From: Chamaea fasciata
Taxonomy: Eukaryota > Chordata > Aves > Passeriformes > Sylviidae
Length of the DNA stretch: 64,000 nt
Assembly (NCBI GenBank): GCA_029207755.1
Contig: JARCOQ010000005.1
Location: 62,755,414 to 62,819,413, forward strand
Direction: 5' to 3'
A program made the position numbers and the translations under genes. Below are positions 24,146 through 37,124 of this stretch, one piece after another; within the stretch, counting starts at the first letter, position 1, and each line of letters opens with the position of its first letter. The notes below the pieces were generated by a model. That model worked only from the letters and a program-made list of their open reading frames with translations. It was not told the origin of the DNA and did not search any database.

Positions 24146-27068
24146 TCTAATTTTGAGCAGAGATTGCGACACACGGACTTAGTAAATCCAAGGAGTGCAA
24201 CACGAGGAGTTAGCCAACAGTATAGATGAAATTTACTTTAGCAGGGTTTTGCTGTGCAAACGTGTCATGCAATATATGTTGAAGTTTCTCAAAAGGACTT
24301 CCTTCCTGCTTGTCTTAAAAACTTATTCACAGATGCAGCAAATCACCTCTGGAGGTTCTTATCTCACTTCAGTAGTGAGAAAATGTAGACAACTGGGAAA
24401 GAAACCCTGTTTTGGGGTGTTAGCTGGGAAGGAACTAACCCATATATTCTCAATATAGCCTACTTGAGCCTCACTAGAAAGCACTCAGCTTAAGAGATGG
24501 GTTTGCAATGGGAAGATGTGCTCCTTGTGTACCAGCATCATCACTGGGAACTGCCAGAATCATATCTTTGCCAAACTCAGATACAGCTCAGCTTTGAGGC
24601 ACCTGTGGCCCTGCTGTGGGTTTCAGAGGGTCTTTGAAGCTCCTGAGGGCCTGCAGAATACCTGTGAGAGGGTAAGTGTTGTGCATACGCAGTGCAGAAG
24701 CACAGAAAAAAATCCTTAGGGCTGTTTGCTAATGCCCAGACTGTGCTCTGGATCTGGACTTCAAGAATGATTAGGAAGCAACTAGTCCAGTCTCAGAAAG
24801 CATAGCAGAAAGAAAAACCCAAAGTGTCTGAAATTTTTTTCATTGTGGTGTATCCCCCTGCCTTGGCTTTTTCTCTTAGCACAGGCATTTATGTGGAAAA
24901 GTTAATCTCTCATCAAGTGTAGAAGTGGGGGGCAGATGTTAGTTCAGTTTGCATTTATTGTTTGTCGATAGTGATGCCCAGTATTTGTTTAAATGTGGTA
25001 AGTGATTCATTTTTTTTCAGTTAAAGTCTCAAACAATGATCTTTATTCAAGGTTTGTTCATTTTCTACCAGAAAATATATGAGTAAAAAACCAATTTTCC
25101 AATCAGCTCTTCATCTTGCTCCTGCATCTTGATATCTGTGATTCATTGACTTTCATGCATGCTACTCTTTACATTCAAGACGGTAGTGATTTTACAATTT
25201 CCCATTTTTCCCATGTCATCCAACACCTCCTTCTATTGCCTCACTCAGTGGGTCAGAGTCCCATGTTTATACCACTTAAACCCTTCTCAAAATCATCACA
25301 ATGCTATCACTTTGCTTATGGAGATACAGAAATATCCATTTCAGTATGTCCATACTTTGTACTGACAAAAATAGTCCTACCCCATTTCAGGCTTGCTCCT
25401 TCTAGGGACTGCATTGCTGTAGCAATTGCATAAGAAAAAAAAAAAACACATTCACAACAAAAAATAACTAATTCATTACTGACACTGAATACAGAACTCA
25501 TCATGAGGTAGGTGGTGGAAATGATGGTTCTATTTTAACCATTTGGCAATAACCTAAAGTTTAAAATGGGCACATAAATGCCCTTATCACACTGAACCTA
25601 GCTCCAAGATTTGGAGAGATTCCACTGGAGAAGAGATGGATCCCTCTTTCCTTTTACTTCCTCTGCTAAGCCTAAGGACATCCTTGACTGGAAATTTAAG
25701 GCTAGCTTCAAGATTAAATGGTAGAAGCACTGTTTACATTTCTGTTTGTTTACTGAGACCTTGAAATGCCTCTACAGAGCAGTCTGCTCTCAGAGCTTCT
25801 GAATATATTAAATTCCAACACCTCTTCTCTCTAATCAGAACTGAAAGATTGGTTTCAGAAAACAAATGGGATATTATTTTGTCATAATGGTGTTTCATAT
25901 TTATATCACTAGGTTTAAAAGGAATGGCACAAAAAAAATTAAGGGAAGAAAGAGAAAAAAAAAAGTCCTAAATATTTAATGATCCTCAGCAAACAATCTG
26001 TCCAAAGAAAGAAAGATTTCTTTGCCAGTTTGACAACTGATCTATAATCTTGTTCTACTTGGTTAGAGTTCCCATCCCCTCCCAGCTCTGCCTTGTAGAG
26101 CTTCTAGGGAACTTCATGGAAAGAATTCTTGTTCCCTCTGCACACCCCTCCTTCCCCAGACATTTTCAAGGTAGAAGCTGAGCACTTCTTGCACAGACTG
26201 CACAGACACCTTCCGGGAATAAGTTCAGTATTTCCAAAAAGGGCTCAAATAACAGGCCACATACATGTTCAGCTGAGTCCAGGACTAGAAGAGGCCTGCA
26301 AGAGACCTTGGGAAATCCAGTCTGTCTTCCCACCCCTATCTAGACCAGTTTTCAGATTTCAGTAATTTGGCCCAGCTCCTGTTCCAGCAGCTGGGCCACT
26401 GACATTTTTAATCCACTCCTAATATGAACTATTTCTTTAAAGGTCTTCTGCAAAGGTTTCTCGAGTCTTCTGACCTTTTTCATTGCTCCCTGAAGAAGCC
26501 TTAGGGCTATGTGACCCACTGCAGAGTTATTGCTCCTGTGAAATATCCATTCCATACAGTGATGACACTTTTATCAAACAGCCATGAGGGTGATTGAGTA
26601 TGGATGAATCAGAGCCAATCAGAGGAATATAGTCCTGTGTGTTGTTTTCCTCATGCCAAGGTAAGAACATTAGTTTGAAGAAGGCTGAGTATAATAAATT
26701 TCATTTTAGTTTTGCACTGGTTAGATGGTCCCCCAGACATACATAAATAGAAGATCATCTTCTTCCTAACTGTGCCTGTATCATGTTCACTGAATTCCTC
26801 CTGTCTTTGGAGTAGGGAATTAGTTTTATTACTGAGTTTGCTGTTTGCCTTCCCCATTCAGCAGAAGCACTACAGGGTCTGTGATGCATGTGTTCGTATG
26901 CATCTGCCTTGTTTCAGAGAAGTTCCTGCCAGAAAAAATGGACAGCCTATTTGGTTCAAAGTCCTCCTAATAAGATAGTTTTGACCTAAGGTTGTGGTAA
27001 AAGAAGTATTGACAAGATTTCCTGGTGCTAGTTACAAGGGTGTGTGACTAGCCCTAAAGGTCCTGCTG
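24146..27068. other. Gene-free unique DNA
   Basis: No repeat family, RNA gene or credible exon was seen. There are A-runs at about 25434-25446 and 25955-25965. Confidence 0.5.
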
Positions 27069-27074
27069 AAAATG

Positions 27075-28307
27075 TGTTGTGATTTAAGCCCAGCTTAAAA
27101 TGAAGGAAATGAAACCTTGATATGGGGGACATTTATGCATATGAAATTTCAGAGTTTTAAAGCAGATTATTTAGCGATTTTGTAGAGAAAAAACTTGTAC
27201 CAGAGCACATAGGAATTTAGTTACTAAGCTTGGTTGCTAGGTAGAAGTCATAAGGATAAGATGTATGGTGTTGAAATTCAGCCAAGCAGGACTTAGGCAT
27301 TGTAAAAACCTGACAAAGCAGAATTTGTGGTTTGAGAAGCCAGCAAGAACCTGGCTCCTTGTTTTAGCCAGGACAAACTGACCTAGGAATAAGCCAGATC
27401 CCTACTCCTTCTGCCCTGAACTAGGGGGTCAAACAGTGAACACCTGGGGGAAGACTTCTTACTTCATTAGAAGACCCCGCCCATGACCACCAGAGAGGGC
27501 TGCGCAACCGCAGAAGAATGTTTTAGCTCATTTTAATACGAAGCAAGGCTAGGCGGGGCTAGGTAATGAATATGTGTAGATATATTGTGAAATTTAATGC
27601 ATATGTATTATTTCAGAAGATAAATAGCAGAAGGAAAATCACTGTGGCGCATGCCTTAGGTGGAGCAATTTCCCCATTCGTCCAGCACTGAATAAGCACA
27701 CCTACTTTACAACTTTCAGAAGGTGTGGAGTCTTTTACTGAGTATCAGCATCAAGAGCTGCTTTCTCAACCTCCCTCTCTCCCCTCAACCCAGTGGAATG
27801 GGGAGGGGAGTCAAAATAAAACTCATAAGTTAAGAGCAATTTAATAGGGAGAACAAAAGCCATAGACACAAGCAAAACAAAGCAAGGAATTAATTCACTG
27901 CTTCCCGTGGGCAGGGGGGTGTTCATCCATCTCCAGGAGAGCAGGGCCTCATCACACATAGCAGTGACTTGGGAAGACAAACACCATTACTTTAAATGTC
28001 CCCCCATTCCTCCTTCTTCACCCCACTTTATATACTGAGCACGATGCCATTTGGTCTGGAATATCCCTTTGGTCAGTTGGGGTCACCTGTCCTGGCTGTG
28101 TCTCCTCCCAGCCTTCCATGCACCCCTGGTCTCCCCAGCAATGTGGCAGTAGGAAAGTAAAAAAGGCCTTGGCTGTGTGTAAACCCTGTTCAGCAATAGC
28201 AAAAACATTTCTATATCATCAACACTGTATTCAGCACAAATCCAAAACACAGCCCCACACCAGCCACTGTGAAGAAAGTTAACTCTACCCCAGCCAAAAC
28301 CAGCACA
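27075..28307 (-). mobile_element. Solo LTR of family A, split by a nested LTR
   Basis: On the minus strand the LTR starts TGTGCTGGTTTTGGCTGGGG at 28307. It carries a TATA box (TATATAAA at 28034-28027) and an ATTAAA polyadenylation signal (27845-27840), and fades at about 27740. The last ~20 bases of this family, the reverse complement of TGTTGTGATTTAAGCCCAGC, are found about 650 bp further on, at 27075-27094. The simplest reading is one family A LTR interrupted near its 3' terminus by another element. No retroviral genes are attached. It is the same family as 7745-8411, in the opposite orientation. I could not find a clear target duplication. The open frames inside it are not genes. Confidence 0.75.
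27097..27740 (+). mobile_element. Nested solo LTR, third avian ERV family
   Basis: The insert in the family A LTR ends in a block I recall from another avian LTR: 'gaataagcacacctacttta' followed by 'aaggtgtggagtctttt'. A GC-box-like stretch (ccccgcccatg) and 'aggcggggctagg' lie upstream, as expected for a promoter-bearing LTR. Orientation is inferred from the AATAAG-like signal close to the right end. Both boundaries are approximate and no target duplication could be assigned. It must be younger than the LTR it splits. Confidence 0.6.
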
Positions 28308-29280
28308 ATGGGGATGTGCCAGGCCACAGAGCACGTCAGACTAGGGAGGGAGCACTGTGACATTCAGACTGGAACAGCGACGTCACAGAAGCTTATATAA
28401 ATGTTCTGGGTTTAGGGCAAAGATTTGCAGAATGCAACAAGAGATTTAATCAAAATTGACATTTTCCAGGATAATTGAATGACAACAGAGGCAATTGCTG
28501 CTGCCAGCAGTGGAATGGAACACAAACCAAATGTGTGTTTGTGGTGGATTTTAGCAGCCAATTATTTGAGTTCTCAAGCTTCCTTTCTCTGGAAGAATGA
28601 AGGGTATGACAGGAGGACATACCTTCCATGTGTGCTGTTTCTCATATTCTTTCCTTCCATCACCGGGTAATACTGGAGAGAGGATTACGTGACAGAGAAA
28701 TCTTTGCTTGGTCTGTTCCAACACGGCAATTCTTTTAATTACTGGATTCATCAGCTGTCCCAGAGAGGATTCATTGCAGTCAGCTTAGAAAATATAATTT
28801 AATTGTGATTTTAAAAGGTCTGGACTAAAGCTTCAAGACACCTGAAGGTGCACAACTGAGTAATACTAACTGAGTATTACTAACTCAATACTGAGTAATA
28901 CTACTTTACTATGTAGTAAAACTTTTCATTACTTTTCTCTGGCATCATTTCAGTGGGCAAAGCTCTGTTGGCAGTATTTTTCAACATAGGCTGCAACTGC
29001 AACCCAGCCTCCTCCTCCAACACAGAGGTTCTCAGACTGTGTCCCACAGAGCACACAGGACTGACTGCCAACAGCAGCTGCCTCCTCACATGCTTCTGGC
29101 CCCTTCTCTTCACTTCCAACAGTTAGAAATAGTTACAAATACGTTTAAGTGCTCTCGTGGTGTTTCTTTCCCATACAGGCAATTACTATCATTGGCACAG
29201 GGATGTACTCTTCAGTGAATAGAAAAGGCAGTGGCTATACACTCACAGATTGTAGTTCTGATGTTCCACAAAAGCTCTGT
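28308..29280. other. Gene-free unique DNA
   Basis: Contains the inverted-repeat cluster at 28856-28920 and a splice-acceptor-like string (tttctttcccatacag) ending near 29179. The sequence after that acceptor has no recognisable protein homology, so I do not call an exon. Confidence 0.5.
28856..28920. repeat. Cluster of short direct and inverted repeats
   Basis: Arm GTAATACT (28860-28867) pairs with AGTATTAC (28873-28880) across a 5-nt loop. The motif gagtaatact then recurs at about 28893-28902, and a tttac/gtaaa pair follows. Confidence 0.8.
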
Positions 29281-29283
29281 GGC

Positions 29284-29284
29284 A

Positions 29285-29337
<53 letters not shown>
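29284..29337 (+). repeat. A51 homopolymer preceded by AATAAA
   Basis: A run of 51 uninterrupted A at 29287-29337 overlaps an AATAAA hexamer at 29284-29289. The lysine-rich frames across it are translation artefacts. It may be a simple repeat, the tail of a retrotransposed RNA, or an assembly effect. I could not identify a retrotransposed body on its left. Confidence 0.9.
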
Positions 29338-29338
<1 letters not shown>

Positions 29339-31785
29339 CAAAGTCTCAGTATTAATGCAAAGGATCCCTGCTATAAGGACATCATAATTAGCTGGCAATG
29401 CTTAATCTTTTCAGGTCACTGGCTCGTATCAGTGAAAATACCCTTTGGGTTTCTGGATGTCTGACAGATGTAATAAGGTCTCTAGGTTCATTAATTCTCT
29501 TGTTAATAATGTTTTTAATTTGTTGTATTCATTTCATAACTAATATTTGGCTTTCAAAGCTGCAAGTATAATGTCTCCCTTTAAGGAAAGCAGTCTGGAG
29601 AAAAAAAAGCCAGTAACTGCATGATTTTTACATCAGCTTCACTTACTCAAAAAGAGACCAGGAGAGAGAAATTATTTTTATTTCTTTCAATGTCACAAAT
29701 TCAAGAAATAGGCAGTAGAGGTAAACTGCATAATCTTTTTCTCACACTTGGCTATTGAGACTGTACACATTTAACTCTTGGCTCTTCACATCCAGGACAT
29801 CTAATGTAAACCATTCCCACCAAGGCCTTCACTTGCCCCACAGACAGCACACCTAGACTTGGATTAACACTGAACTTCATTTGGCAGAAATGAAGAACCA
29901 TCTGAGGAAAAAAAGTTATTCAAAGGCACAAGCATTTTCTCAAATCTTCTTGATTCTGTGATTTATTTGCCCTGACTCCAGCTTCCCTTGAAAAGTCCAG
30001 AACAACCTTTCTTAAAGCCCATATCACCTTGCCAGTAGTTCCAACAAATCTGTGTGCAGGACAAGAACTGCTGTGAAATGGGAGCATCACAGCCACTCCA
30101 GTTCCTTTGGTTTTGTCTATGCTCTCCATGGTGAGGAGGCACGAGAGTGCGGGGATGAGAGAGCTGACTCTACAGCACTGAGGACTGGAACCACAACATT
30201 GAATGCTTGGCAGCAAACACAAGGGATGTTCGGGTTAGCCCAAGGTAAAAGGGCAACGACTTGAAACATCATTTATTATTTTATTTCTGCTGTAGGGAAT
30301 AGGAACTGTCAACAAATGCTTATGACAATTGATTTCAAGACAGTAAGAGAACAATAATATTTAAAATGTCACTTTTCAGCAGACACAGATTATGGAGTAA
30401 CTGAATTTCATCACTGAAGGAAAAATAGCCATAGGATGATTTATTCTCTGTTGCTATTGGTCCTTCTGCAGACCTTTACAAATAGAAGTAAAACCTCTTC
30501 TTCACTGCAGTCTGTGTGACTTTCACTGCTGCGCTGAGTAGTCTGTCATCCAAACTCCTCAAGCTCATGCCTCACTTCCAAACACAATTGTGTGGATAGA
30601 AAAACACAAGGACATGTTACAGCTTCTCCTCCAAAAAATGCAAAAAGTAAGTATGTGAAAAGGCATCAAGAACATTCTCTTTCCTCTCACACTCAGCCCT
30701 CTTACACCAGGCCAGCACAGTCTGCAAAAAAACCTCCAAGAATCGTCATCAAGATAATCTCCGAGAGTTATTGTCAACTTGTGCAGCTCTTCAGCCTGAG
30801 ACTGCTGGAATAGATCAAAGAACCCTAGACATGGATCATAACACAGGCTTGCCAAAAGACATGCATTTAGCATGGAGCAGCATCCTTAGCACAGTCCAGA
30901 TGGCTCTTTGAAGAGCTTTCATTATGCTTTGTTCCACTGCAACAACAGCTCTCAATGGCATTTTTTGTTTTGTTTTGTTATCAGGCTCTGGAGAGCAGGA
31001 AGCGCATGATTCTGCTGTGTTCCTCATATATGCAGTTCAACTACCGCCCTGTCACCCTCTTGTTCCCAGTGCAATGTGCTAAACATGCTATTAACAGATG
31101 GCTGTTACAGGATCAGAGAGAAATAGCTCTGGAGTTCAGCAGCCCTAAGGGGTAGCAAATGGTCCCAGCAGGAAAATGTCAGTTGAGCTTTATTTTCCTG
31201 GTGTGGCCAGGCTCCTTTCAGCCTGTGAGTGAACTGCAGCCTCAGCAAATGCACGATCTCATCGCAGCAGGCGCCTCCCAGATTTTACTCAAAATTTGGG
31301 TTTGCATCATCATGGCTACAAGAAGCAATAACTGGTTATTCTGGCAGTTCTAAACCCACAGATGTGCAAACAAGACAGGCAGTGTTTTAATGCGCATTTC
31401 CATTAAGCTGTGCTCTACTGGAATTTCTTGGGAAACCTAGAAATAGGCCGTGCCTGTACCTACAGATGAATAGAGCAATAAGTCTTTACATTTGCTGTTT
31501 TCCAAAGTAGCCTTCAAGTCAGCAAAAACTCTGAAATATTCCTATTGCCAGTGCATAACTCCCTCAGATGCCTGCAAGAGCACAGGCAACATTTGCTTGA
31601 TTTGTGCAGTGGATTGCCTCTGATGCATTCATTGCAATTTCTTGAGCCTGTTACCAATTCAGAAACTATTTCTGAAACCAAATGAAGGCAAACACACCCC
31701 ATCTCACCCCCCACTTCCCTGCGCTATCTTTGCTTCGGCCTAGCAGTTCACAATGGAGGAGAACAAAGACGACGATCCAGAAAAA

Positions 31786-31815
31786 ATTATTTAGGCCCAA
31801 ATTATTTAGGCCCAA
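31786..31815. repeat. Tandem duplication, 2 x 15 bp
   Basis: Two exact adjacent copies of ATTATTTAGGCCCAA. Confidence 0.95.
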
Positions 31816-34800
31816 ACTTCAGATTGCCATTTTGGAACATTAATCTAAGATGCAAATCTCTTTCCCAAATACCTGTTGAAGATAGTTGTGAGAGCAGCTT
31901 ATGATGTGCTGCTTAACAACCTGTCTGCACATATGTCATTCCTTAATGCATTTTCCTGACATTTGTTGATTTTTCACAGCACAACTTTATAAATGGGAAA
32001 ATTTAGGAAGAACATGAGACATGAGAAGCTTCTTAGTAAAAGAGGGAGATGGCACAAGGCAAAAGATGTGCGTTATTATATTATTTTCTTGGTTAAGCTG
32101 AGTATGAGGTAACAATATATTCAGAATTAAAAACAATATGCTAACTTGGACAGCAACCAGAAGTATTGCATGCCTATCTGAAATGTTTACTGTGAATTTT
32201 AAGAATATTTCTCACCCTTTAAAATTTGTTTAATTCAGGAACTTCTAAATTCGTGTAAAAATTGTAAAAACCCAGATTATCAGGCTGTTTTTATGGTGTC
32301 TCTCAGTAGCATCTGGTGACTTTTATTTCCAGTGAAAAATATATTGTTACCTAGAATACCTGTTTTGCAAGTGAAAAATAACATAACATGAGGCTTCAAA
32401 CCCAATATGAGCAATTATGTTCTGCCTGAATATTTTTTCCGAAAGCCTAATTAGATACAACCCTATATCATCAAACTAACAACACAAAACACACTCCAGG
32501 AGTATAAACTGGCATGAGCTGTGAAGAGTTTAAATGGAGAAAGATCTGGACCGGTGAAAAAAAGACAGAATACCTGAAGGACAACTGTGAAACTAGAATT
32601 CCAACACCAAATAAAAATACCAGCTTCCTAAGTAAAAGAGCAAACTTGAAAAGACCAGTAATGACTGTCATGTCATCTTTGACACCACTGATGTATTACA
32701 GGAACAAAAGGGCAACTTCTACAAATTAAAACTCTTAAAATTATGTGATGTCGGCAACATCTGAAATGAGCTTTCGAAATGCAGGTCTGAATAAACACGG
32801 GATTTATTTATTCTAAACCTTCAGCCCTAACATGTTTCAGAAATACAGTGCAGCAGATTAATTTGCCCAATATATTCAAGCAGAGATACTCTCAAGCAAA
32901 GTAATTGCACAGATACTTGTATTAATAGCTACATGAGCACACGATTCTGTCTTTTTCTTTCAAAAAACTCTTCCCCTAGACTATTACTCTGATAAAGAAT
33001 GAAACCGTCTGTGGTCACTAGCAACATAATTAATAAAAGCCAAATTAGTTTCCCTCCTGAAAAATGAACCATGGACAACATCTTCACCTTAGAGATACCA
33101 TTAACAAAAGTTTTAACCTCCCCCCCTTAATCCACAAAATGAAGAAGTTATTTTCCCCTTCACAGACTTTCTTAAATAGGCTCCATCTGGTCCTTCTTTC
33201 TGCTAGAAAGTCAAACTAGTAGGCAGAGATAGGATGGCGTTTGAATGCAATAGTAGGCAACACATGTAAAATAAAAATGAAAGTCTAAAAGCTTATTAAA
33301 AATTAAGCTCTACATGTAATTTCAACTCAAATCACTTGTGTCTAGCTATGAGCAACTTGCTAGCTAACCTTGAAGGGCTCTTGCCCTAAAACCAAAAGTT
33401 CTGCCCTTTGTTCTGGAGTATAATCACCCATCTGAGAGTTCATCATGTCTCCCTGACAAAAACCGGGATAATTCAGTCCTAGTTTTCAAATGATACCAAG
33501 CTTTTGCCTGTGTTGTTTTATGAGGAAAACAACCTGTATTTTCTGAAGTCCCCAGTGAAAACACCAGGAAGTTTTGTTCTAGTGTTAAATTGCTAGGACA
33601 CTTACACTTTTGAACCGATTCAGCCTCCTGAGATTTCAAATACATTGAAGGAAAAATATGTTTGGGCTTTCTTGGCAAGGGAAGCAGCAGATATTTTCTT
33701 TGTGTTAAAGCTCTAGGGCAGGACCTTTGCCTGGTGGTGCTACATTGGCTCTGAGCATACCCCAGACAACACTGTTCTTTGTTCTTCCAGATTTGCCCAA
33801 ACTTTTCATCTTCCAAATCCACATGCAAAACCTCACAAGAATTGTTCTTTGGGGAATCACTGGTCTGCAGTAAGAAGGCTTACATATGAAGGAGACATTA
33901 TCTATCCACATCCACGACAGCATTGTACAGCAGGTCAGAATATCAACATAGCTGAGAAACACACATGATGCCCAGGCATGGAACAAAAATGCAAATCTTT
34001 GAGAAGGGCTCATTAAACACTGTAAAAGACTGTAGGATGCCACAGATCCCCATGCAGATTCATGACACCAGCAGACCTCTGTGTGCTGTAATATACAAAT
34101 GTAAGGTATACACTTGCCAGACAGACTCAGTGGTCATAAACTAAAGGTGGAAAATGAGAGGCATAATGCATAGCTAGAACCCAGAGGAAACAAGCCATAT
34201 AAAACATGAGGGAAAAAAGGGAAGAAGTGATTCTTTTCCCCCAGCAGTATCCAAAATGTGAAAATTCATGAAAACTTTACTTCCTTGGACTAGGAGAGAA
34301 TAAGTGAAACATTTCTTACCCAAAAGTCACAAACATTATTTGTTAAACCTTGGGGGAAAAAAGAGAGGGGGAAAAAAGTAAAAAGGGAAGTACTATGCAG
34401 CAACATGAAATTACATCTGAAGGATCAGAAGGATTACGTCCCAGGAGGGCTGCTGACTGCCTGTCTTGGAAGAACCACATAGCCTGCACCTTTGATGGCT
34501 CCCTCAGGAACCTGTCCCTTTTCAGGCTTTAACAAAGCTGTGTGCACATGTGAAAGAATATCATGCCACTGCTGTTTCATCTAACAGCAGTCAAAGCAGT
34601 GGACTCACAAATGGATCTGATGGAATTTCAGGCTTGTCTGTATCTCTCTTTCACTGTGGCATCTGCCAGTGACTTGCAGTAGTTCATAGGGTAGAAGAAA
34701 TGCCCCATATTATAAACATATTTTAGTCTGATTTCAAATTAAAATAAGGCAAATGTGATTATTTGGGTAAGAAGAAAAAAGGAGAAAAGAAAGACTGCAG

Positions 34801-37089
34801 GTTTAAACAGTGATAATAGGAAATCCATTTTTAAAAAATTAAATCATTCAAAGAGAGCAAATTCTACTTAAAAAAGATTAGCTTCCTTGATTCCCTTTCT
34901 CATGCAGATACACGTTATTTTGTAGACCTGTGCCTGTTCTACTTGTGACATCTTGGTCTTTCATAGCTGCATGTTGTCTTTTTAGTTAATGCAAAGGATA
35001 TCAACTGCATCACTTATGCAAGCAGAGGTTATCTCCAAGTAGTCAACACATATAAATGTCCTTCAACTCATCCACAAGGGTTGGCAGCACTACCTTTCTT
35101 GGAGACACTGCTCAGTGTAAACTTCGAGAAGCTTTGTGTTTGCTCCCCATTCTCCAGAAGCCCTAGCAAACAGGGTGAGGTGATTCTAAATCTCAAATTA
35201 ATTTCTTTGTGGACAAAGGTTTCAGAAATGTCACAATTTCTGTTGCCTCTGTCTGCAGAAAGCAATCAGGACAACTAGACAGGATGAAAATACAGTGGTT
35301 GCCTTGCTTGTCTCAGCATATTGCTACTGGACCAACAAGCTGACCAGCAATATTTTGCTGACCAGAGCAAGGCATGTGGTTGTATTAACACTGAGCTCAA
35401 CTCCCAGCTCAAATTGCCACTCGGGAGAGGCACAGATTGCTGTTGTTATTGCCTGTAGTCACTGCACTACAAGGGCATATAGGTAAGTTATACAAGAGCA
35501 TATAGGTAAGAGCAAGATAGGTTAACACACCCATTTACAGTCATTTGGCCTTGCCTGCCACCATTTCTGGACTTCACTCCTGAGGATGGCATTCTAACAT
35601 GAGATGGGAGTCTGAAGTGAAGGGAAACATGGCCCTTAGAGTGGCTGTTAATTAGCAAGAAACTCCCACTGTGGCAGAAGTTATGAGTACAGTGTCTCAG
35701 GACATTATTCCACCGGACTGTCAGTCCAGGGCCTTCATCAGAGTTTAATTTCAGCCCATTTTTCTTTTTAAAGTATGCTTATGGTCTGAAAAGTGAGTCT
35801 GTAAAAATGATTTCTTAGTATTTCCTACTTATTCCTTCTCAGTGACTTCCATACAAAGCATGCTTCATTTAAAACTCAAAAATAAGGCTTTCACCTGCCA
35901 GTAAATATGAGTTCAAAGCAATTTCTCACAATCAAGTTATGTTCTTTCTGTTTCATACATCATCACTAACAACAATGATTCTGGGGTCAAAAATGAGGAG
36001 GAGTGTGTGTTTTCTTGATGGATGTGGCAACATGGAACAGAACTCACTTTTGCCTGACTATAGTGCTGACAGTAGTAAGATTTTATTTGTGTCAGTAAAA
36101 ATAAGGGCTGCCATTAAGGCAGGGAGACCTAGTGCATGAAATGCTGTTTTTATCACCACTTTCCTCAGCATAACCTCACTTTAAACAAAGCCACAAAACA
36201 AGAATGTCTCCCCAGTGCTGCATCTTGTTTAATTCAGGTTGCCAGAGAGCAAGCAAATTTGTCAGAGACTATGCCTGCATTGTCATGCTGCACTGGTGGC
36301 TCATAATTCTGGTGTGGTTTATTCAGGGGTCCTAATTCTTGGCTCATGGCAACAAGCAGACAAAGGCATGGGATGTAAGTGTCCTTTTGGCCAGTGCTGA
36401 CTCACTGGCCACCTGTGCAGTTCTGAAGCCTCCATCTGAATTTTGAACTTCATGATTTGCAATGTTCCAATTGATTCACAGTGCACCAAATGAATTTTGA
36501 AATCAGGGAGGGTTGTGTACTAGGTTAAAAAAATCTAAAAAAAAGAAAAAAAAAAAAAAGTAAAATGAACCATTATTCCTGACATGTTTTATGGAAGGAA
36601 TCAAGGACAAAAATCTGTTCTTGAGAAGTCTAACCTTTACACATCTGACCCTCAGCATGTGCAGAGAAAGAGATGGAAGAGCTGGTTTGATGTCCACGAT
36701 TCCAGCTAGACCAAGGTTGCTCAGACTTAGATTTAGATCACAGGAAATACTGGAGACAGGAGCATCCTAAAATTTGCCCCTCTCTTTGCATCTGTTTCAC
36801 TGCAGGTAACCTTTCCATAACCTTTTAAATCTCACTGGATTCCTTAGAGTGAGGAACTTGATAGGACATGGGAATTGAATTCTTTCTTGAGAGATTTCTA
36901 ACCACCAGGCCCTGGACCATTCTGGATTGACACAGATTGACCACTTCTGTCACCGATGCCAGGTGCAGTCCAGAGGTCTGATCCTCACTGCAGAAGGAGG
37001 AAGTAATGGAGGAAAAGCAAGCATGTTAATCCAATGATTTTGACATGTTTGGGACAGGGGCTTATCCCACACATGGGTCTTTGCTCCAG

Positions 37090-37124
37090 ACTTTTTCATC
37101 TTGAAAAGTCATCTTGACTTTTTC
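37090..37124. repeat. Mixed direct/inverted short repeat
   Basis: The order is ACTTTTTC, ATCTTG, AAAAGTC, ATCTTG, ACTTTTTC. The outer units are direct copies and the central unit is the inverse of their first part. Confidence 0.9.

Noticed and set aside
29149..29464. Poly-lysine-containing frames
   Set aside because: Translation of the 51-A homopolymer.
33424..34043. Two overlapping minus-strand frames of 134 and 112 codons
   Set aside because: They overlap in different frames, and have no motif and no clear splice context.
35475..35510. AGGTAAGT/AGGTAAG strings matching splice donors, on a 13-bp direct repeat
   Set aside because: The upstream frame has no homology and no paired acceptor could be argued; the repeat alone explains the duplication.
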